A program made the position numbers and the translations under genes. 64,000 bases of DNA, taken from Cichorium intybus. Its lineage: Eukaryota; Streptophyta; Magnoliopsida; Asterales; Asteraceae. Below, one piece after another: positions 44,832 to 57,618 of the stretch. Position 1 is the first letter of the stretch; every line of letters begins with the position of its first letter. The stretch spans positions 53,869,004 through 53,933,003 of the forward strand of contig CM042012.1 of the NCBI GenBank assembly GCA_023525715.1, given 5' to 3'. The notes under the pieces are model-generated. The model was not told the DNA's origin. It worked only from the letters and a program-made list of their open reading frames with translations, and made no database searches.

Positions 44832-45846
44832 AACACCCCACACTTGTGCCTTGCTTGTCCCCAAGCAAGAGAGTTTTTAACAAATTCTAATAGAGACTCA
44901 AACATTTTTGAATGCGTTTAATTTCAAAGCTTATTTCCTTAAGAGTTAGAGTGAAATAGTTTGTGAAAACATAATCGGAATATCCTTTGGAATTCATGAC
45001 TTTCTAGAGAACCCTTGATTACAAATTTTCTGTCCACAATGAAGTGTACTTACTCATTCAGATTCTAAAGGTCATTAAAGAACTGTCCATGACTTTCGAT
45101 GTTATCCGTGTAACGAGCTTTTAGAAATACCATCCCACACCAGACGATCTTAGGTGGCAAGGTGCATAAGCCCCACCCATTTTAGACTTACCGGCTCGAA
45201 CAACAAAGGCCACTGATTGACAACTCCTTCCTAAATTCCAAACTTAAAACATCCCAATCTTCTAACTCATAAAACTCAACTTATTTGACTAAACTAATAG
45301 CATGATAACAACTACATAGTATTTCTTGAAAAATACCACTGCTAAAACATTCAGAAACTATTCTTTCAAAATTACAATCTATTAAAAATTTTGAAAAAGT
45401 TGCTAAAAATTTTGAAAATTGGTCATTTCCCGCAATAATTTAAAAAAAAAACACTCTTTCGACCGTCCACACCGCACACTTAAAACCGTACAACGCCCTC
45501 GTTGTACAAAAAATAATTTCAAAACAAGGGAGAAAGAGTTACCCTTTAGACGGTAGATCGCTTGATGGTACTTGGTTTGTCACAGGTATAAAAAACACGA
45601 ACAAAAGTCATCGACTCAAGATTCAGGAGTTGTAGCGCAATAGTGAAACACGCCAGTGATCAAGGCAAGTGGATGGGGCACAGTGACCCCACACTTGCCT
45701 GAAACAACTCCTCCATTTGGTATTACATGCATAACTCACAAAAAACATTAAATGCAAACTAAACAAACAAATAAAATATAAACAAGCAAAAGATAAAGTA
45801 GTATCATAAGTACAGTACATATATCCCAAAAGATAAGAAAAATACA

Positions 45847-47029
45847 TCAATCGCCACCTGGTGGCCTAGAAGGACCTGCCTCATGATCGTGGGTTCGGGC
45901 TGGGAATGGTCGGGGGCGCTGTCCCTGGTGTGAAGCTATCTCCAAAAGTACCTCCCTGATCCACTCCAGCTGATCCTCCATCCTTGCAACCCTGGCCTCT
46001 AATCGGTGGACAGTCGGTGTCTCCTCCTGCTGTGGCTCTAGCTTTGGTGGTGCAACCCTCTGGCAACGCCTCGGAGGTCCCTCCTCATAGGCTGGTCATG
46101 GTGCCCTCGGTGCCTCCGTCATCTCTCTCACAAAATGCCCTGGCCGCGGCTGATGGATCAGGTGCATGTTCTCCAGTGCCCGCGCCGATGTACGGACTGG
46201 AGGGATGGCCTTCAGGGAAGCCATGGTGGTAGCAATGAGTACCCGGTAAGATCGGCCCAGACGGGTAATGTAATGCCCGCCGGCCAAAGGACTGCTAGCA
46301 GACGCACCCACTACCCGGGTGGATAGAGAAATCGCCAAGGCATACGGTAGGTTAAGAAACATGGTAGGGTCAAGGAGCACCCACATATACGTCAAGTCCT
46401 CACCAGACACCTTCTCGCCCCCTCCCTCTGCATGATAGAGGTGGTGACGATGTGGTGCATGAGCCGGTGAAGCGGGTTGCGGAGCTAGCTCTCCCTGGCC
46501 GACCCCGCCTAGAATAAAACGTTGGACAACGTGGCCCAAATAACTGTGTTGGCATCCCTAGCGGGCTGCCCCTGAGTACACGCGTGAAGGAATGGTGTAA
46601 AATGCTGGCTCTAGAGATCCGCCTCCGTGTAAATGGCAGTGCGTCTCCCGAACTCCCTAAGACTGCACTCCCTGGGGACTCCCCCTAATCTGAATCGGAC
46701 TAGCCTTGATCGGGCCTCCGTCGAGCCTGGTGCGTAGCGGACCGTGAAGAGAAACTCCAAGAGAAGCTCGGTGTAAACTATATCCTCCTAGTTGGCCATA
46801 AGCCTGTCCCAACCATGACATGTGAATGTGGCCTCCCCATGGGACCACGTACGATGAAGAAAAGGCTCGATCTCGGACCAGAGTCCAGTCATCTTGAGAA
46901 TATCCCGATCGATGATCGTCGCCTCGAGAACCTGGCGACTAATAAGGGCATCCCTCCTCGAACATACTCGGCAGAACTCTCCAGACCCTCAGGGAACTGG
47001 AGAAAAGGATGGTCGTGTCTGAATGCCAT
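45847..47029 (-). pseudogene. Broken Athila-type ORF-1 of element 2
   Basis: Homologous along its length to the intact ORF-1 at 9015-10202. It begins at the ATG complement 47027-47029, directly after the conserved splice acceptor, with FLQFPEGLESSAEY. The best-preserved piece is 46096-46539 (EGGGEKVSGEDLTYMWVLLD, then LARSY-type text as RLGRSYRV). The end (EAGPSRPP) matches the intact copy. Several frameshifts and stops break it. Confidence 0.75.
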
Positions 47030-47370
47030 CTGCACAAAAAACCAGCCACACAAAACAAAATTTTTTGCAAAATAAGTCCTTATCTCTCCCACCGAACCGC
47101 GGCACAGCCCAAGAACCAGGGCGCGGCGCGGCGAGCGACTGTTGCGAAATCCAAACCTAAACTCACTGATTTTCACCTGTTAAGTCGCTCCAAGCACACT
47201 ACAAGGTAGCCTAAGCACCGACTAGCCCATTTAGGGTGATCATTTTGCAAACAAAATACCCTACGAGCCAGCATTTCCGATTTCTAAGTTTTTCATTTTT
47301 TGGAGAAATCACTCAATTTCACAGCCTAATCGCTAGTTCTAACAAGTAAAAACTAGTTAGAATGACGTAC
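47030..47370 (-). other. Predicted 341-bp intron upstream of ORF-1, element 2
   Basis: In minus sense it begins GTACGTCATTC after ATTGAG and ends TTTTGTGCAG before ATG. It is the counterpart of the 342-bp intron in element 1. Confidence 0.5.
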
Positions 47371-47625
47371 CTCAATAGTAGGAATAAAATGAACGAGAAA
47401 AATGCGAGAAAAACGTCGGTTGATCGGAGCTCTGAGGCGCGGCGTGGGTGATCTTTGTGAATAGTGAATGCGACGTACATTATAAAGGAAAAATCCGACC
47501 GATCGATTCCCGTGTCGTGGGAAAGGCGTGACCGCGGCACGCGTGCTCCCAAATCAACCCCTGCTTATCGGGCTGGTTTACGATCCCGCGGTGCGTAAAC
47601 GCATGACCGCGACACGGTCTTCAAA
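47371..47625 (-). promoter_or_regulatory. Internal promoter and leader of element 2
   Basis: In minus sense, GC boxes (CCGTGTCGCGGTC, CACCGCGGGATCG, CACGCGTGCCGCGG; about 47625 down to 47508) are followed by a TATA-like CCTTTATAATG (complement of 47478-47488). The leader runs to the donor at 47371. The order is as in element 1, with some boxes decayed. Confidence 0.5.
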
Positions 47626-47723
47626 AATTCAAATTTCCTTCATAAACACCCCACGCCTCGGACCAATAACACCTGCAATGACGATGATAATATCTTCCTA
47701 ATTACTCCTAAGAAATACAGTAC

Positions 47724-48638
47724 CTACCTATAAAGGATGGGTTGCCTCCCAACATGCGCTAAGTTTAACGTCTTCAGCCAGACGGTTTGTTCCTTATTCC
47801 TCCCACTCTTCTTGGGCATCATCTTCTTTGTTTCTGGCGCAATATTGTGGACTACCGTTGCGAGCAATGATGTCAATTGTGTCATCCTATCGCTAACCTG
47901 GCTGATCCACTGCTGCTGAGCATCTAAAAGTTGAAAAACCTTAGCTTCCCTGCATCTTGCATCCTTTTCGTACTGTTGATGCTTCAACTCCATTAGTTCC
48001 ATCATATCCAGCAGCTGCACCTTGTCGATTGTTGACAAGGGATGTTGTCTAGCCTCCCATAAGATCTCTTCCTTTGCACCTTCACCTGCTCGTGTCCATT
48101 GTTTACCTCTGTCCTTAGTTCCTGGTGCCATAAGAGGATTGTCATTTGAGTACTTATCATTTTGCCCTGATGGCATTGATATCGGGCATCCAAACATATT
48201 TAATCTGTGCTTTCTTGTTCTAAAGGAGATATCCAGGTCTCCTGTCTTACAGTCCATAACAGCCCCAGCTGTGGCTAAAAATGGACGTCCCAAAATTAAT
48301 GCTGGCGCATCCTCTATGCTTTCGTACTCCATTACCAAAAAGTCGACGGGATAGAAAAAATCACCTACCTTAACTATCACATTAGTAAATTTACCCCGCG
48401 AAACCTTGGTTGACTGGTTAGCCAGCTGTAATACTGTCTTAGCAGGCTCTAATTCCTCATTTTTATACTTGTCATACAAGTAACCCGGTAATACATTAAC
48501 ACTTGCTCCAAGATCCAGCAAGGTGTTCCTAATGATCACATCCCCTACCGTGACGGTAATCAACGGTGAACCGCGATCCCTCTCCTTTTTGGGCAATGTA
48601 CCCAACAATGCCTCACTCGCTTTCACAGTTAACCTCAC
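47724..48638 (-). CDS. Retropepsin (protease) domain of Athila-like element 2
   Basis: An open frame of 304 residues in minus sense. It is the downstream part of a Gag-protease polyprotein; upstream it is joined in frame through a TGA stop (about 48679). The first 150 residues are an aspartic protease of the Athila/Calypso type. The active-site loop is LLDLGASVNVLP, with DLG where many proteases have DTG/DSG, as usual in this lineage. The second conserved block is APALILGRPFLATAGAVMDC. The last 150 residues are a Glu/Lys/Gln-rich tail ending LNLAHVGRQP, the junction text shared with element 1. RT would be expected after the protease but is absent. The frame is open yet cut from its own start, so activity is doubtful. 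Confidence 0.65.
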   Translation of the reverse strand: MRLTVKASEALLGTLPKKERDRGSPLITVTVGDVIIRNTLLDLGASVNVLPGYLYDKYKNEELEPAKTVLQLANQSTKVSRGKFTNVIVKVGDFFYPVDFLVMEYESIEDAPALILGRPFLATAGAVMDCKTGDLDISFRTRKHRLNMFGCPISMPSGQNDKYSNDNPLMAPGTKDRGKQWTRAGEGAKEEILWEARQHPLSTIDKVQLLDMMELMELKHQQYEKDARCREAKVFQLLDAQQQWISQVSDRMTQLTSLLATVVHNIAPETKKMMPKKSGRNKEQTVWLKTLNLAHVGRQPILYR

Positions 48639-50946
48639 CGTTTCAGGTGTAGGTGCTTTAGTTTCCTTATTATTTTTTCACATCTCCTGAAGAATCCTAG
48701 TATCTTCAGGAGCATTCTTTAATTCGTCCCACAGAGGTTGATTGATCGAAAGTCCAGCTGACTTAGTTGGCACCTCCTGCTTTTTCTTCTCCTTCTTATC
48801 CTTCTTCCTCTGCTTGATTCCAGCCACCATTGGATGATCCTCTTTTAGGACATCCTTGTCCTCTTTTAGTTGAGGTTCCTTCTCAACCTGAATCTCCTCC
48901 TCTTCCTCATTCTCATTTTCAAACGTAGCTTCTTCTTCTACCTTAATATCCTCTTCCTTCTTAACTTCATTTTCATATCCTAGCAGATCTTCCACAGTCA
49001 CCTTCCTCCACTCAGCCTCAACGACATTGACATGTTCTTGCCCGCCCGCTGAGCATGGGTCGGGTTGATTTCTGTAGTACTGGGCAGCTTTCCAGTATCT
49101 CTCTTCCTCTGATCCTCAGCCATCTGAGCGATCTGCATCTGCATGTTGGCAATAGACTTAGCATTGGCCTGAGACTGCTGTTGCGTGGTATTGAACCTCT
49201 CGTACATTTTTGCGGTCAAATCCTCCTGAGTTCCTAGGGCATTGTTGTTGTTAGAATTATTGGCCCCCTGTTGTTGTTACCGCTCCCACTTGCATTGCCA
49301 TTATTATTTGCCGGTTGATACTGCCTGGGCTGATTAGATGACTGGCCCTGATAGTTGTTCTGCCTTTGATTGTTGAAGTTCTGCTGACCCTGGTTGTATG
49401 GTCTGTAAGGTCGTCCATTGTTTTATTGACCTTGACCCTGACCATAAACCTGATTTGCCTATTGAGTCCTTGGCCCTCCTTGTTGCTGATTCTGAGGTCC
49501 ATTCTGTAAGGTAGACATCAGTCTATCAAACTTCTTGTTAAGCTCACTTATCTATTTTTTAACATCCTTCCTCCAATCTGCATCAGCTCCCATTGCTGCA
49601 GCTGTGCCTACTGTCGTCCTAGTAGAGAAATTTACCTTAGACCCGTTGCTCAACTGTTCCAAAAACTGCCAAGCCTCCTCAAGATCTTGCATCATGATAG
49701 TGCCACTAGACGATGCATTGATCATTGCCTGATTCGTCTTGCTCGCCCCTTCGAAAAATACTCTAACCAATTGCCATTTCGGAATATCGTGATGAGGGCA
49801 CGACCTCATGAACTCCTTCATACGATCCCAAGCTTCGTGAAAGGCTTCTCCAGGCTTCTGCTAAAAATTCTGGATGGCTCTCCTAATCTCTGCCGTCTTA
49901 CTCGCCGGGTAGAACTCTTGCAATAATTTAGCTTTAAGCTGGTCCCATGTAGTGATACTATTTGACGGAAGAGACGTGAACCAATACATGGCCTTGTCTT
50001 TCAAAGTAAACGGGAACAACCTCAACCTAAAAATGTTCTTATTCGTGTTCCTAGGGGTATTGGCGTTTGCTATTGCTATGAACTCATACAAATGATTGTA
50101 TGGATCATCCTGTTTATATCCCCTAAATTCAGCTAATATTCCTAAAAGCTGTGGTCTAATCTCTACCTGAGCGTCTACATCATCAGGAATGTAAATGGGC
50201 GATAAATCATCGTACTCCCGCGGTTGGAAGTGCGATGAAACCGACTACCCTCTTGGTTGTGCAAAGTATAAAGGTTGAGCGGGATAACCGTAAAAATGAT
50301 GATCATTGTACCCTTGCTGACCTTGCGCTTGTTGTTGCCGTGGTGCTTTTCGCGGAGGTCACCGGCCTCGGTTCCACTATTGTTGTGGTGCTTGTGGAAC
50401 CCATCCTTCTTCCTCGTCATCATACCTCTGCTCAGCCTCCTGGTACTAATATTGTTGCTGAGAAGGTTGCGGTTGATATTGTTGTTGTGGTTATTGTGGT
50501 ATGGTTTGAAAAGTGGTTTGTGATTTGAAAATTAATGGTGGTTGTAATGGTTGTGATTGTGGTGGAGAAATGGTAGTCTGCTGCCTAGACACTGGGGTGC
50601 CATCACGGGTCGGCGCTCCCCAAGACATAACAGGTGTAAATGGGTTTGTAGATTGTGGTTGAAATGGTGGAACAGACGGCGGAGTGCATGATGGTATTGA
50701 TGCCGGGGCTGAAACTGCACCACCAGTAGCACTGGTGCTCCCAATGTGAAATTCTGAAACTGGGGGAATGAATGCCATCCCCGTTGCCTCACCCGAAGGT
50801 TCCTGGGCAACATTCTCTAAACTACTACTAACATTACTAAAACTCATTGTATCTAAATGCCTATGTGCACGGTTCTTACGCGCGGTTCGTTCAATATCTG
50901 GGTCAAAACGCAAAGGGGATAACTGCTCACTCCGACGGGTACGCAT
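48639..50946 (-). pseudogene. Broken gag of Athila-like element 2
   Basis: Starts MRTRRSEQLSPLRFDPD at 50946, about 120 bp after the primer site. A Pro/Gln/Ser-rich N-terminal part is followed by the Gag core, with FTLKDKAMYWFTSLPSNSI and WDQLKAKLLQEFYP (49861-50091). Then come MKEFMRSCPHHDIPKWQLVR (49552-49821), a Gln/Asn-rich segment (about 49250-49540) and a Glu/Lys-rich linker (48678-49001). Stops (e.g. near 50491, 49860 and 48679) and phase changes near 49230 and 49010 break it. Confidence 0.75.
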
Positions 50947-51088
50947 GGACTAGTGCAACACTCCCGCAAAACCAAAAATTGAAATACAGGCCAATTGAAA
51001 ATCTTAGTAGTAAAACCAAAATCAGAAACTAAAAGTCCTATACATCGCCTACTCTTAAGCTCACAACCCCCCGGCAACGACGCCAATT

Positions 51089-51500
51089 TGACAAGCCTAG
51101 GTCGTCGTGCGGTCAAAAATAGTAAAAATAACCTAACACACACTAGTATAGCGATAGTCAGGGTCGATCCATAGGAGTTACATGGTCAAGGTAGGCAACA
51201 AATTACCAACTATAGTGTCACTCTACAGCCAGAGGGTCTAGTTTCCGACTTTTACCAAAAATAGTCCCAAAATCACAAAATCCAACAATTCCAAATCAAG
51301 CATCAACTAAACTAAAACCAAAACCAACACTTAACCATAATCACTTACTGAAATCAGCAACGTAATTCAGAAGTAATCAAGATCAAATCAACACAATCAA
51401 ACATTCAAACATCCAAATGCATCCGAAAGCATAAAAACCATAAAAAGAGCAATTAACAATAACCGAATGATTAACTATTAAAAACTCAAATCCAACTTGT
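51089..51500 (-). repeat. First part of the split 5' LTR of Athila-like element 2
   Basis: 412 bp, starts TGACAAGCCTAGG beside the primer site and stops at the Copia TSD CTTGT (51496-51500). Confidence 0.95.
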
Positions 51501-52234
51501 TGTTGGATTAGGTGTCTAAGCCATGACTGATAATTAAGTATTTACCTAATTAATAGTAGCATAGTCCATTTGGGTTGCCCTCATAGCTGGAGGTTTGGTA
51601 GAAAGTTCAGTAGAGAGAAAGATCGAATTATTATGTGATTAATAATTCGATAGATATAAAAAGGAATAGTTGTTAATATATAAATGTGATTATATATTAA
51701 TTAGAAACTATAGTAATTGATTAATAATTAATCAGGAATTAATTGGATTAATTCTGTGGCATTAATTGGATTAATCAAGAGGACAGGGGCTAAAGTTGTT
51801 CCAACTCGAAAGTTGAGTTGACACGCGCGGCGCGCCCTGTTACGAGCCACGGCGCGCGTACGGGTGATCCCGAAAAATGGCTTAGAGATAGGGTTTATCT
51901 TTGTTTGAAAGTCAAAAAAGGTTTATCTCTAAGGGTCATTTGGTTGCCTATAAATAGGGACCCCTGGACCTCATTATTGGCTGCGAATTCTCTCCTCTCT
52001 CTCTGATAATTTCGAGATGCTCTCCTCCTAGCTTGGGCGTGAGTTTCATTTGAGGCAGGATATTTTTGCTGCTCAGCTTCTAAGAAATTAAGTTTGGTTT
52101 TTCTGTTTTGATCTTTAGTTTCTTTTATTGGCCTCTAGGTTTTTGTTATATGTTCAATTAGAAGAAAACATAGATCCTCATAGGTTGCATGTGAACTTAG
52201 GTTATTTAGTTCATGGTTTGCAGAAAACCTTTCA
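51501..52234 (+). repeat. 5' LTR of the Copia element, with CGCG-box/TATA promoter
   Basis: 734 bp. Paired CGCG boxes (51823-51835 and about 51847-51861) lie about 90 bp upstream of the TATA box CTATAAATAG (51948-51957). Confidence 0.95.
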
Positions 52235-52235
52235 G

Positions 52236-52248
52236 TGGTATCAGAGCC
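52236..52248 (+). other. Primer binding site, initiator Met-tRNA
   Basis: TGGTATCAGAGCC, one base after the 5' LTR; the standard Copia primer site. Confidence 0.9.
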
Positions 52249-53584
52249 TGTTCTTGTTTTCTTGTTGAATTGCTATAACTGTTTTAGGGTTTAAAGCTTA
52301 TAAACCCTAAATTTAATGTTGGTCGATTTTTAGGATTAGGGTTTTGAAAACCCTAATCCCCCCCCCTTGCTATTTTCGAAAATGCCTATTAGGATTTTTA
52401 GAAGGTTTTCTATTTTTGGTAACTTTTGGTTAATTAAATGGATAACCTTAAACCCCATTGCTTGAATTCGAAATCTAGGGGGTTTAGGATAGGTTTTAAT
52501 TAATTTGATTAATTTGGATAAACCTATCTACATTTGAATTAATTTAATTAATTGTTAATTAAAAGATAATTCAAAAGGGATTTAATTAATTTTAAATTAT
52601 CGAAAAATTAATGGAAAAATCCGGAAAATTATTTTAAAAGGTTTAAAATTTTTAGATTTAATTAATTGTTAATTAAAAGATGATTCAATCGAATTTCAAA
52701 GGTTTAATTTAATTTAAATTTAATTGTTAAATTTGGTAAAATTAAAAGATAAACCTTGAATATTTTAAAGGGTTTTAAAATACATCTTATATATGTTATT
52801 AAAAGTTAATACTATATATATGAGATAAAAATTGGTTAGTCAAATCAATAGTAGGCCTCATTCATGAAGCTGATCTATAAAGTGGGTATAAGGAGACTGC
52901 CTATAAAATGGTAGTCTAATGGGTGAACACTCTCACCCACCGGTCGCCTGATCAGTGGAGGGTCGTTAGCCGAACGGGTTTGATGGGACCGCTTAATCAT
53001 TAAAAGTATAATAATCAAAGTACTAGAACCATTTACAAAATCCCAAACTAGTTACTTTAGAAAAAATGTGAATTTGATGCTAACCCATGAAATTGCACAT
53101 TGCACTTTATGAAACGTTGGTGGAGCGTGTGTGGTTTACCGGCACACCAATGGGGGTTCATAAAGAGTGGCAATGGGTGTCTCGGGTGTTATCATTGTTG
53201 ATGGAGCGTGTGTGGTTTACCGGCACATCAATTTGAGACGATAATAGACCCCGAGAGTACCAAGCTAATTTGCATGGTTATTCACACCCGGTTTGTGATC
53301 TTCGGCATCCCAGTCACAAACGGTGGGGCATATCTAAGATTAAACATGCTATTGAAAAGTTCAATAAATCTTAAAAGAAACTAGGAATTCCATTATAATA
53401 AGATTATTTTTCGCGGTTGAATTGGCTGAATCGTCATTCGCCTACCTTTATAAAATTTGCAAATAGACTACGACATCCTTCTTCTATGTTGTAAATTGTT
53501 ATAGTTGGATCCTAGCCTTATTTTATATTGGGTTAATTATAAGGACCGACAAGTATCTAATTAAACTTACCTTCCTTCTTATAG
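52249..53584 (+). other. Untranslated leader of the Copia element, with a repeated motif
   Basis: A 1.3-kb AT-rich leader without a coding frame. A motif of about 28 bp (in reverse, GCCGGTAAACCACACACG) occurs at 53119-53148 and 53200-53229. The non-coding relative has it at 21681-21710 and 21602-21630 in its own leader, and twice more downstream. Confidence 0.7.
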
Positions 53585-56500
53585 ATGTCTTCTGCTGATC
53601 AATCTGCTCCCCACTCAAACTCCAGTGTTCCCTCAATCCTCTCAATGTGTTCCAAGGTTCAATTGAACGGGACAAATTTCAATGACTGGATCAGAAATAT
53701 CAAGATGGCTCTGAGGTATGAGAACAAAGAGTATGTTCTCGAAACCGAGCTTGTCGATATTGACACCGACACTGCTACTCCCGAGGAACTTGCCTCGTAC
53801 CAAAAACATTGTGATGATGCAACCAAGGTGGCCTGCATCTTGATCGCCACAATGAACCCGGAATTGCAAAGGATATATGAAGACTACTGGCCCTTTGAGA
53901 TGCACAAGGAGCTTGCAGAAAAGTTCCGCAAGCAAGAGCGCATCGAGAGGTGCGAGGTGGTCAAGAACTTCACGAGCGGCAAACCTAGAGATGGAGAGTC
54001 CATCTGCACTCATGTGCAAAGGATGCAAGGCTACGTGGAGTGGCTTAGGAAGCTTGCGATGCCCATACACGAGGAGTTGGCCGTTGACATAGTGCTTAAC
54101 TCCTTGCCGAGTTCTTATGACCAGTTCAGACTGGCTTATCATTTGAACAATAATCAGGCTACCCTGTCTGAGGTACATCGCATGATTCGGACTGCTGAGG
54201 AAGGGATGAAGGGTAAAAGTATACCCACGGTTAATCAGCCCGTCTTAGCCATTGGAAGTGGTAAAGGAAAGAAAAGGAAGGGCCCTCCTAAGCAAAATTG
54301 GAGGGAGAAGGTTCAGGTCGGGTCATCCAGCAATGGCTCGAGAACCAAGTCTTCCCACATTCCTTGTGTGGCCAACCCCAATGAAGCCGACTGTTTCTAT
54401 TGCAAAGAGAAGGGCCATTGGAAGAGAAGCTGCCCAAAATACTTGCAGGACGTCAAGGATGGGAAAGTAAAACCATCGACAACAGGTATATACACTATCT
54501 CTAAAAACTCACCATCTTCTAGTTCTTGGGTCCTTGATACAGGATGTGGTTTTCACATTTGTTCTGATTTGCAGGGCTTAAAGGAAAGCAGGGAAGTGGA
54601 GCACGGTAGACTGAACCTGATCATGGGCAATAGGAGATCGTCCCCCGTTACCAAGATCGGCGTTTATAGTTTAGTGCTTAGTAGTGATGTTAGCTTAGAG
54701 TTATTTAATTGTTGCTATTCGCCAGAAATGGCAAGAAACATTATTTCATTTCACGCATCGTTCAGACAAGGATTTCAATTTTCTTTTGATAATAAAATTG
54801 GTTCAATTTCTATTTTCAAAAATGGTGTTTTGATTTTTACTGCTTATCCTTGTGATGGTGTGTATGAAACTGTTGAATGTGTTGACAATTTAGGACATAG
54901 TGTAAATTATATTGATTCTACTAGTGGTATAGAAAAGGCATGTCTGTGGCATAGTCGGCTCGGGCACATCAGCAAGAAACGCATCGCCCAACTCCAAAAG
55001 GATGGAGTATTGGAATCATTCGACCTCAGGTCGGATGATGTATGCGAATCTTGTTTGTTGGGCAAGATGACTAAATCACCTTTCAAAGGATCTTTTGAAA
55101 GAGGTGAGGGTCTGCTGGACATCATTCACACGGATGTGTGTGGTCCATTCAGATCAACCACAAAGGATGGCACGCGGTTCTATGTAACCTTCACTGACGA
55201 TTTTAGTAGGTACGGTTATATCTACATAATCAAGCATAAGTCAGACACCTTTGAAAAGTTCAAAGAGTTTAATAACGAGGTAGAGAATCAATTAGGTAGG
55301 AAGATAAAGATGCTCAGGTCCGATAGAGGCGGAGAGTATCTAAGTATCGAGTTCCTAGACTATCTAAAGGAATGCAGAATAGTTTCGCAGTTGACACCTC
55401 CCAAGACACCACAGTTGAATGGTGTTGCGGAGAGGCGCAACCAAACCCTGTTGGACATGGTTCGTTCCATGATGAGTCGAGCCTCACTTCCCATTTACTT
55501 CTGGGGGTATGCCTTAGAGACTGCCGCCCATATCCTCAATCTTGTCCTGACTAAAAAGGTTGCTAAAACACCTCATGAAATGTGGACGGGGAAAGTTCCC
55601 TCGTTGGCACATATCAAGGTCTGGGGTTGTGAGGCTTTCGTTAGACGAGAGACTAAAGACAAACTCGCAGAAAGAAGCGAAAGGTGTTTCTTCCTTGGTT
55701 ATCCCAAACAGTCCTTTGGATATCTATTCTACAGACCGAGCGAGGACGTGGTTTTTGTAGCTAGACGAGCGGTCTTTCAAGAGAGAGAGAGCTCATATTC
55801 AAAGAGGACAGTGGGAGTACCATTGATCTTGAAGAAATTCAAGAGTCATCAGATGACGCAACCTTAGGAGAAACTAGCAACCAACATGAGGAAGAAGTTA
55901 CTGTTGGTCCGACTGATGTATCCTTACCTCTTAGGTGCTCCGGTAGGGTTAGCATGCTACCCGAGTTTTATGGTTTCCATATAACTTCAGAGGGGGACAC
56001 GTTTGTCAGTGATAGGACACTGATAAATTTGGATGAACCAGCTAACTACCAAGAAGCAGTGGCGGGCCCTGAGTCTGCCAAGTGGAAAGAGGCCATGGAT
56101 AGCGAGATCAAGTCCATGTATGACAATCAAGTTTGGAACTTGGTTGACAACGTACCGGGTCGAAAGACAGTCGGGTGCAAGTGGATCTTCAAGAAGAAGA
56201 CCGACATGGACGGAAAGGTACACACTTTCAAGGCAAGACTGGTTGCGAAGGGCTTTACTCAAACCCCAGGGATTGACTATGACGAGACCTTCTCACCAGT
56301 AGCCAAGATAAAGTCTATTAGGATAATGCTGGCCATAGCTGCATTTCATGACTATGAAATTTGGCAAATGGACGTCAAAACCGCCTTCCTTAATGGGAAG
56401 TTGACTGAGGATGTTTACATGAATCAGCCAGAGGGTTTTGTCGATGCAAAGTATCACAATAAAGTGTGTAAGCTTGAGAGATCAATCTACGGATTGAAAC

Positions 56501-57618
56501 AAGCTTCTCGCAGCTGGAATCTTTGTTTCCATGAGAAAGTCAAAGAGTTTGGCTTCTCTAGGAGCGAGGATGAGTCCTGCGTATATGTCAAGGCTGGTGG
56601 GACTATAGTCACTTTTCTGGTGTTGTATGTCGATGACATACTACTCATGGGAAGCGATATTCCAACCTTGCAAGATGTCAAGGCTTGGCTTGGGAAATGT
56701 TTCGCCATGAAGGACCTAGGAGAGGCTGCCTATATTCTCGGGATAAGAATATTGAGAGATAGGAAGAAGAGACTAATTGGACTTAGTCAGGGTACATACT
56801 TGGAAAAGGTACTAAAGAGGTTTAGTATGGAAAATTCCAAGAAGGGAGAGCTACCTATCCAAAGTAATGCAAAATTGAGTAAGACTAAAAGTCCGAGTAC
56901 AGACGAGGAAATAGCTGAAATGAGTCGGGTACCTTACGCTTCGGCTGTAGGATCGATCATGTACGCTATGACGTGTACTCGCCCTGACGTGGCCTTTGCT
57001 TTGAGCATGGTCAGTCGGTACCAGGGTAACCCTGGAAGGGCACATTAGATAGCTGTGAAAAATATACTCAAGTATCTGCGAAGGACAAAGAACATGGTGT
57101 TAGTCCTTGGTGGCAGCGATAACTTGAAAGTTGAAGGATATACAGATGCCAGTTTTCAGACGGATAGAGACAGTGGTCAGTCTCAGTCGGGCTGGGTATT
57201 CCTTTTGAACGGTGGAGCAGTTACTTGGAAAAGTTCCAAGCAAGAAACGGTGGCTGATTCAATGTGTGAATCAGAATACATAGCAGCAAGTGAAGCATCA
57301 ATGGAAGCGGCTTGGCTGAAGAACTTTATCGGTGACCATGGAGTAGCCCCGAGTATTCAGGAGCCCTTGGAACTGTTCTGCGATAATGAAGGTGCGGTCG
57401 CCTTGACAAAGGAACCGCGAGACCATGGAAAGTCCAGGCATATCGACAGAAAGTACCACTACATAAGACATAGAGTAGAAGAAGGTCACCTCCTTGTAAA
57501 GAGGGTATCATCGGAAGAAAATCCTGCAGATCCCTTGACAAAGGCTTTGAGTAGGATTAAGCATAATCAGCATGCTAGGAGCATTGGATTAAGAGATGAT
57601 ATAAGTTTTCGTAATTAG
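53585..57618 (+). pseudogene. Copia gag-pol polyprotein, one frameshift and one stop
   Basis: Starts MSSADQSAPHSN at 53585. Domain order is that of Ty1/Copia: Gag (to about 54380), zinc knuckle CFYCKEKGHWKRSC (about 54394), protease WVLDTGCGFHICS (about 54529), and GAG-pre-integrase with integrase zinc site (LWHSRLGHIS, then CESCLLGKM). The integrase core follows (IHTDVCGPF, TFTDDFSRYG), then RT from about 56040 with YVDDILLMGS (about 56624), and RNase H with SQSGWVF, SEYIAASEA and CDNEGAVALT (57055-57618). Frame is lost at a GA run (55780-55791) between integrase and RT. In the RT-RNase H connection a TAG at 57046-57048 replaces an expected Trp codon. All domains otherwise look complete, so the element probably lost coding ability recently. 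Confidence 0.9.

Noticed and set aside
53642..54178. 178-codon minus-strand frame opposite Copia gag
   Set aside because: It is an antisense shadow of a clear gag frame with zinc knuckle and correct start; no domain is seen.
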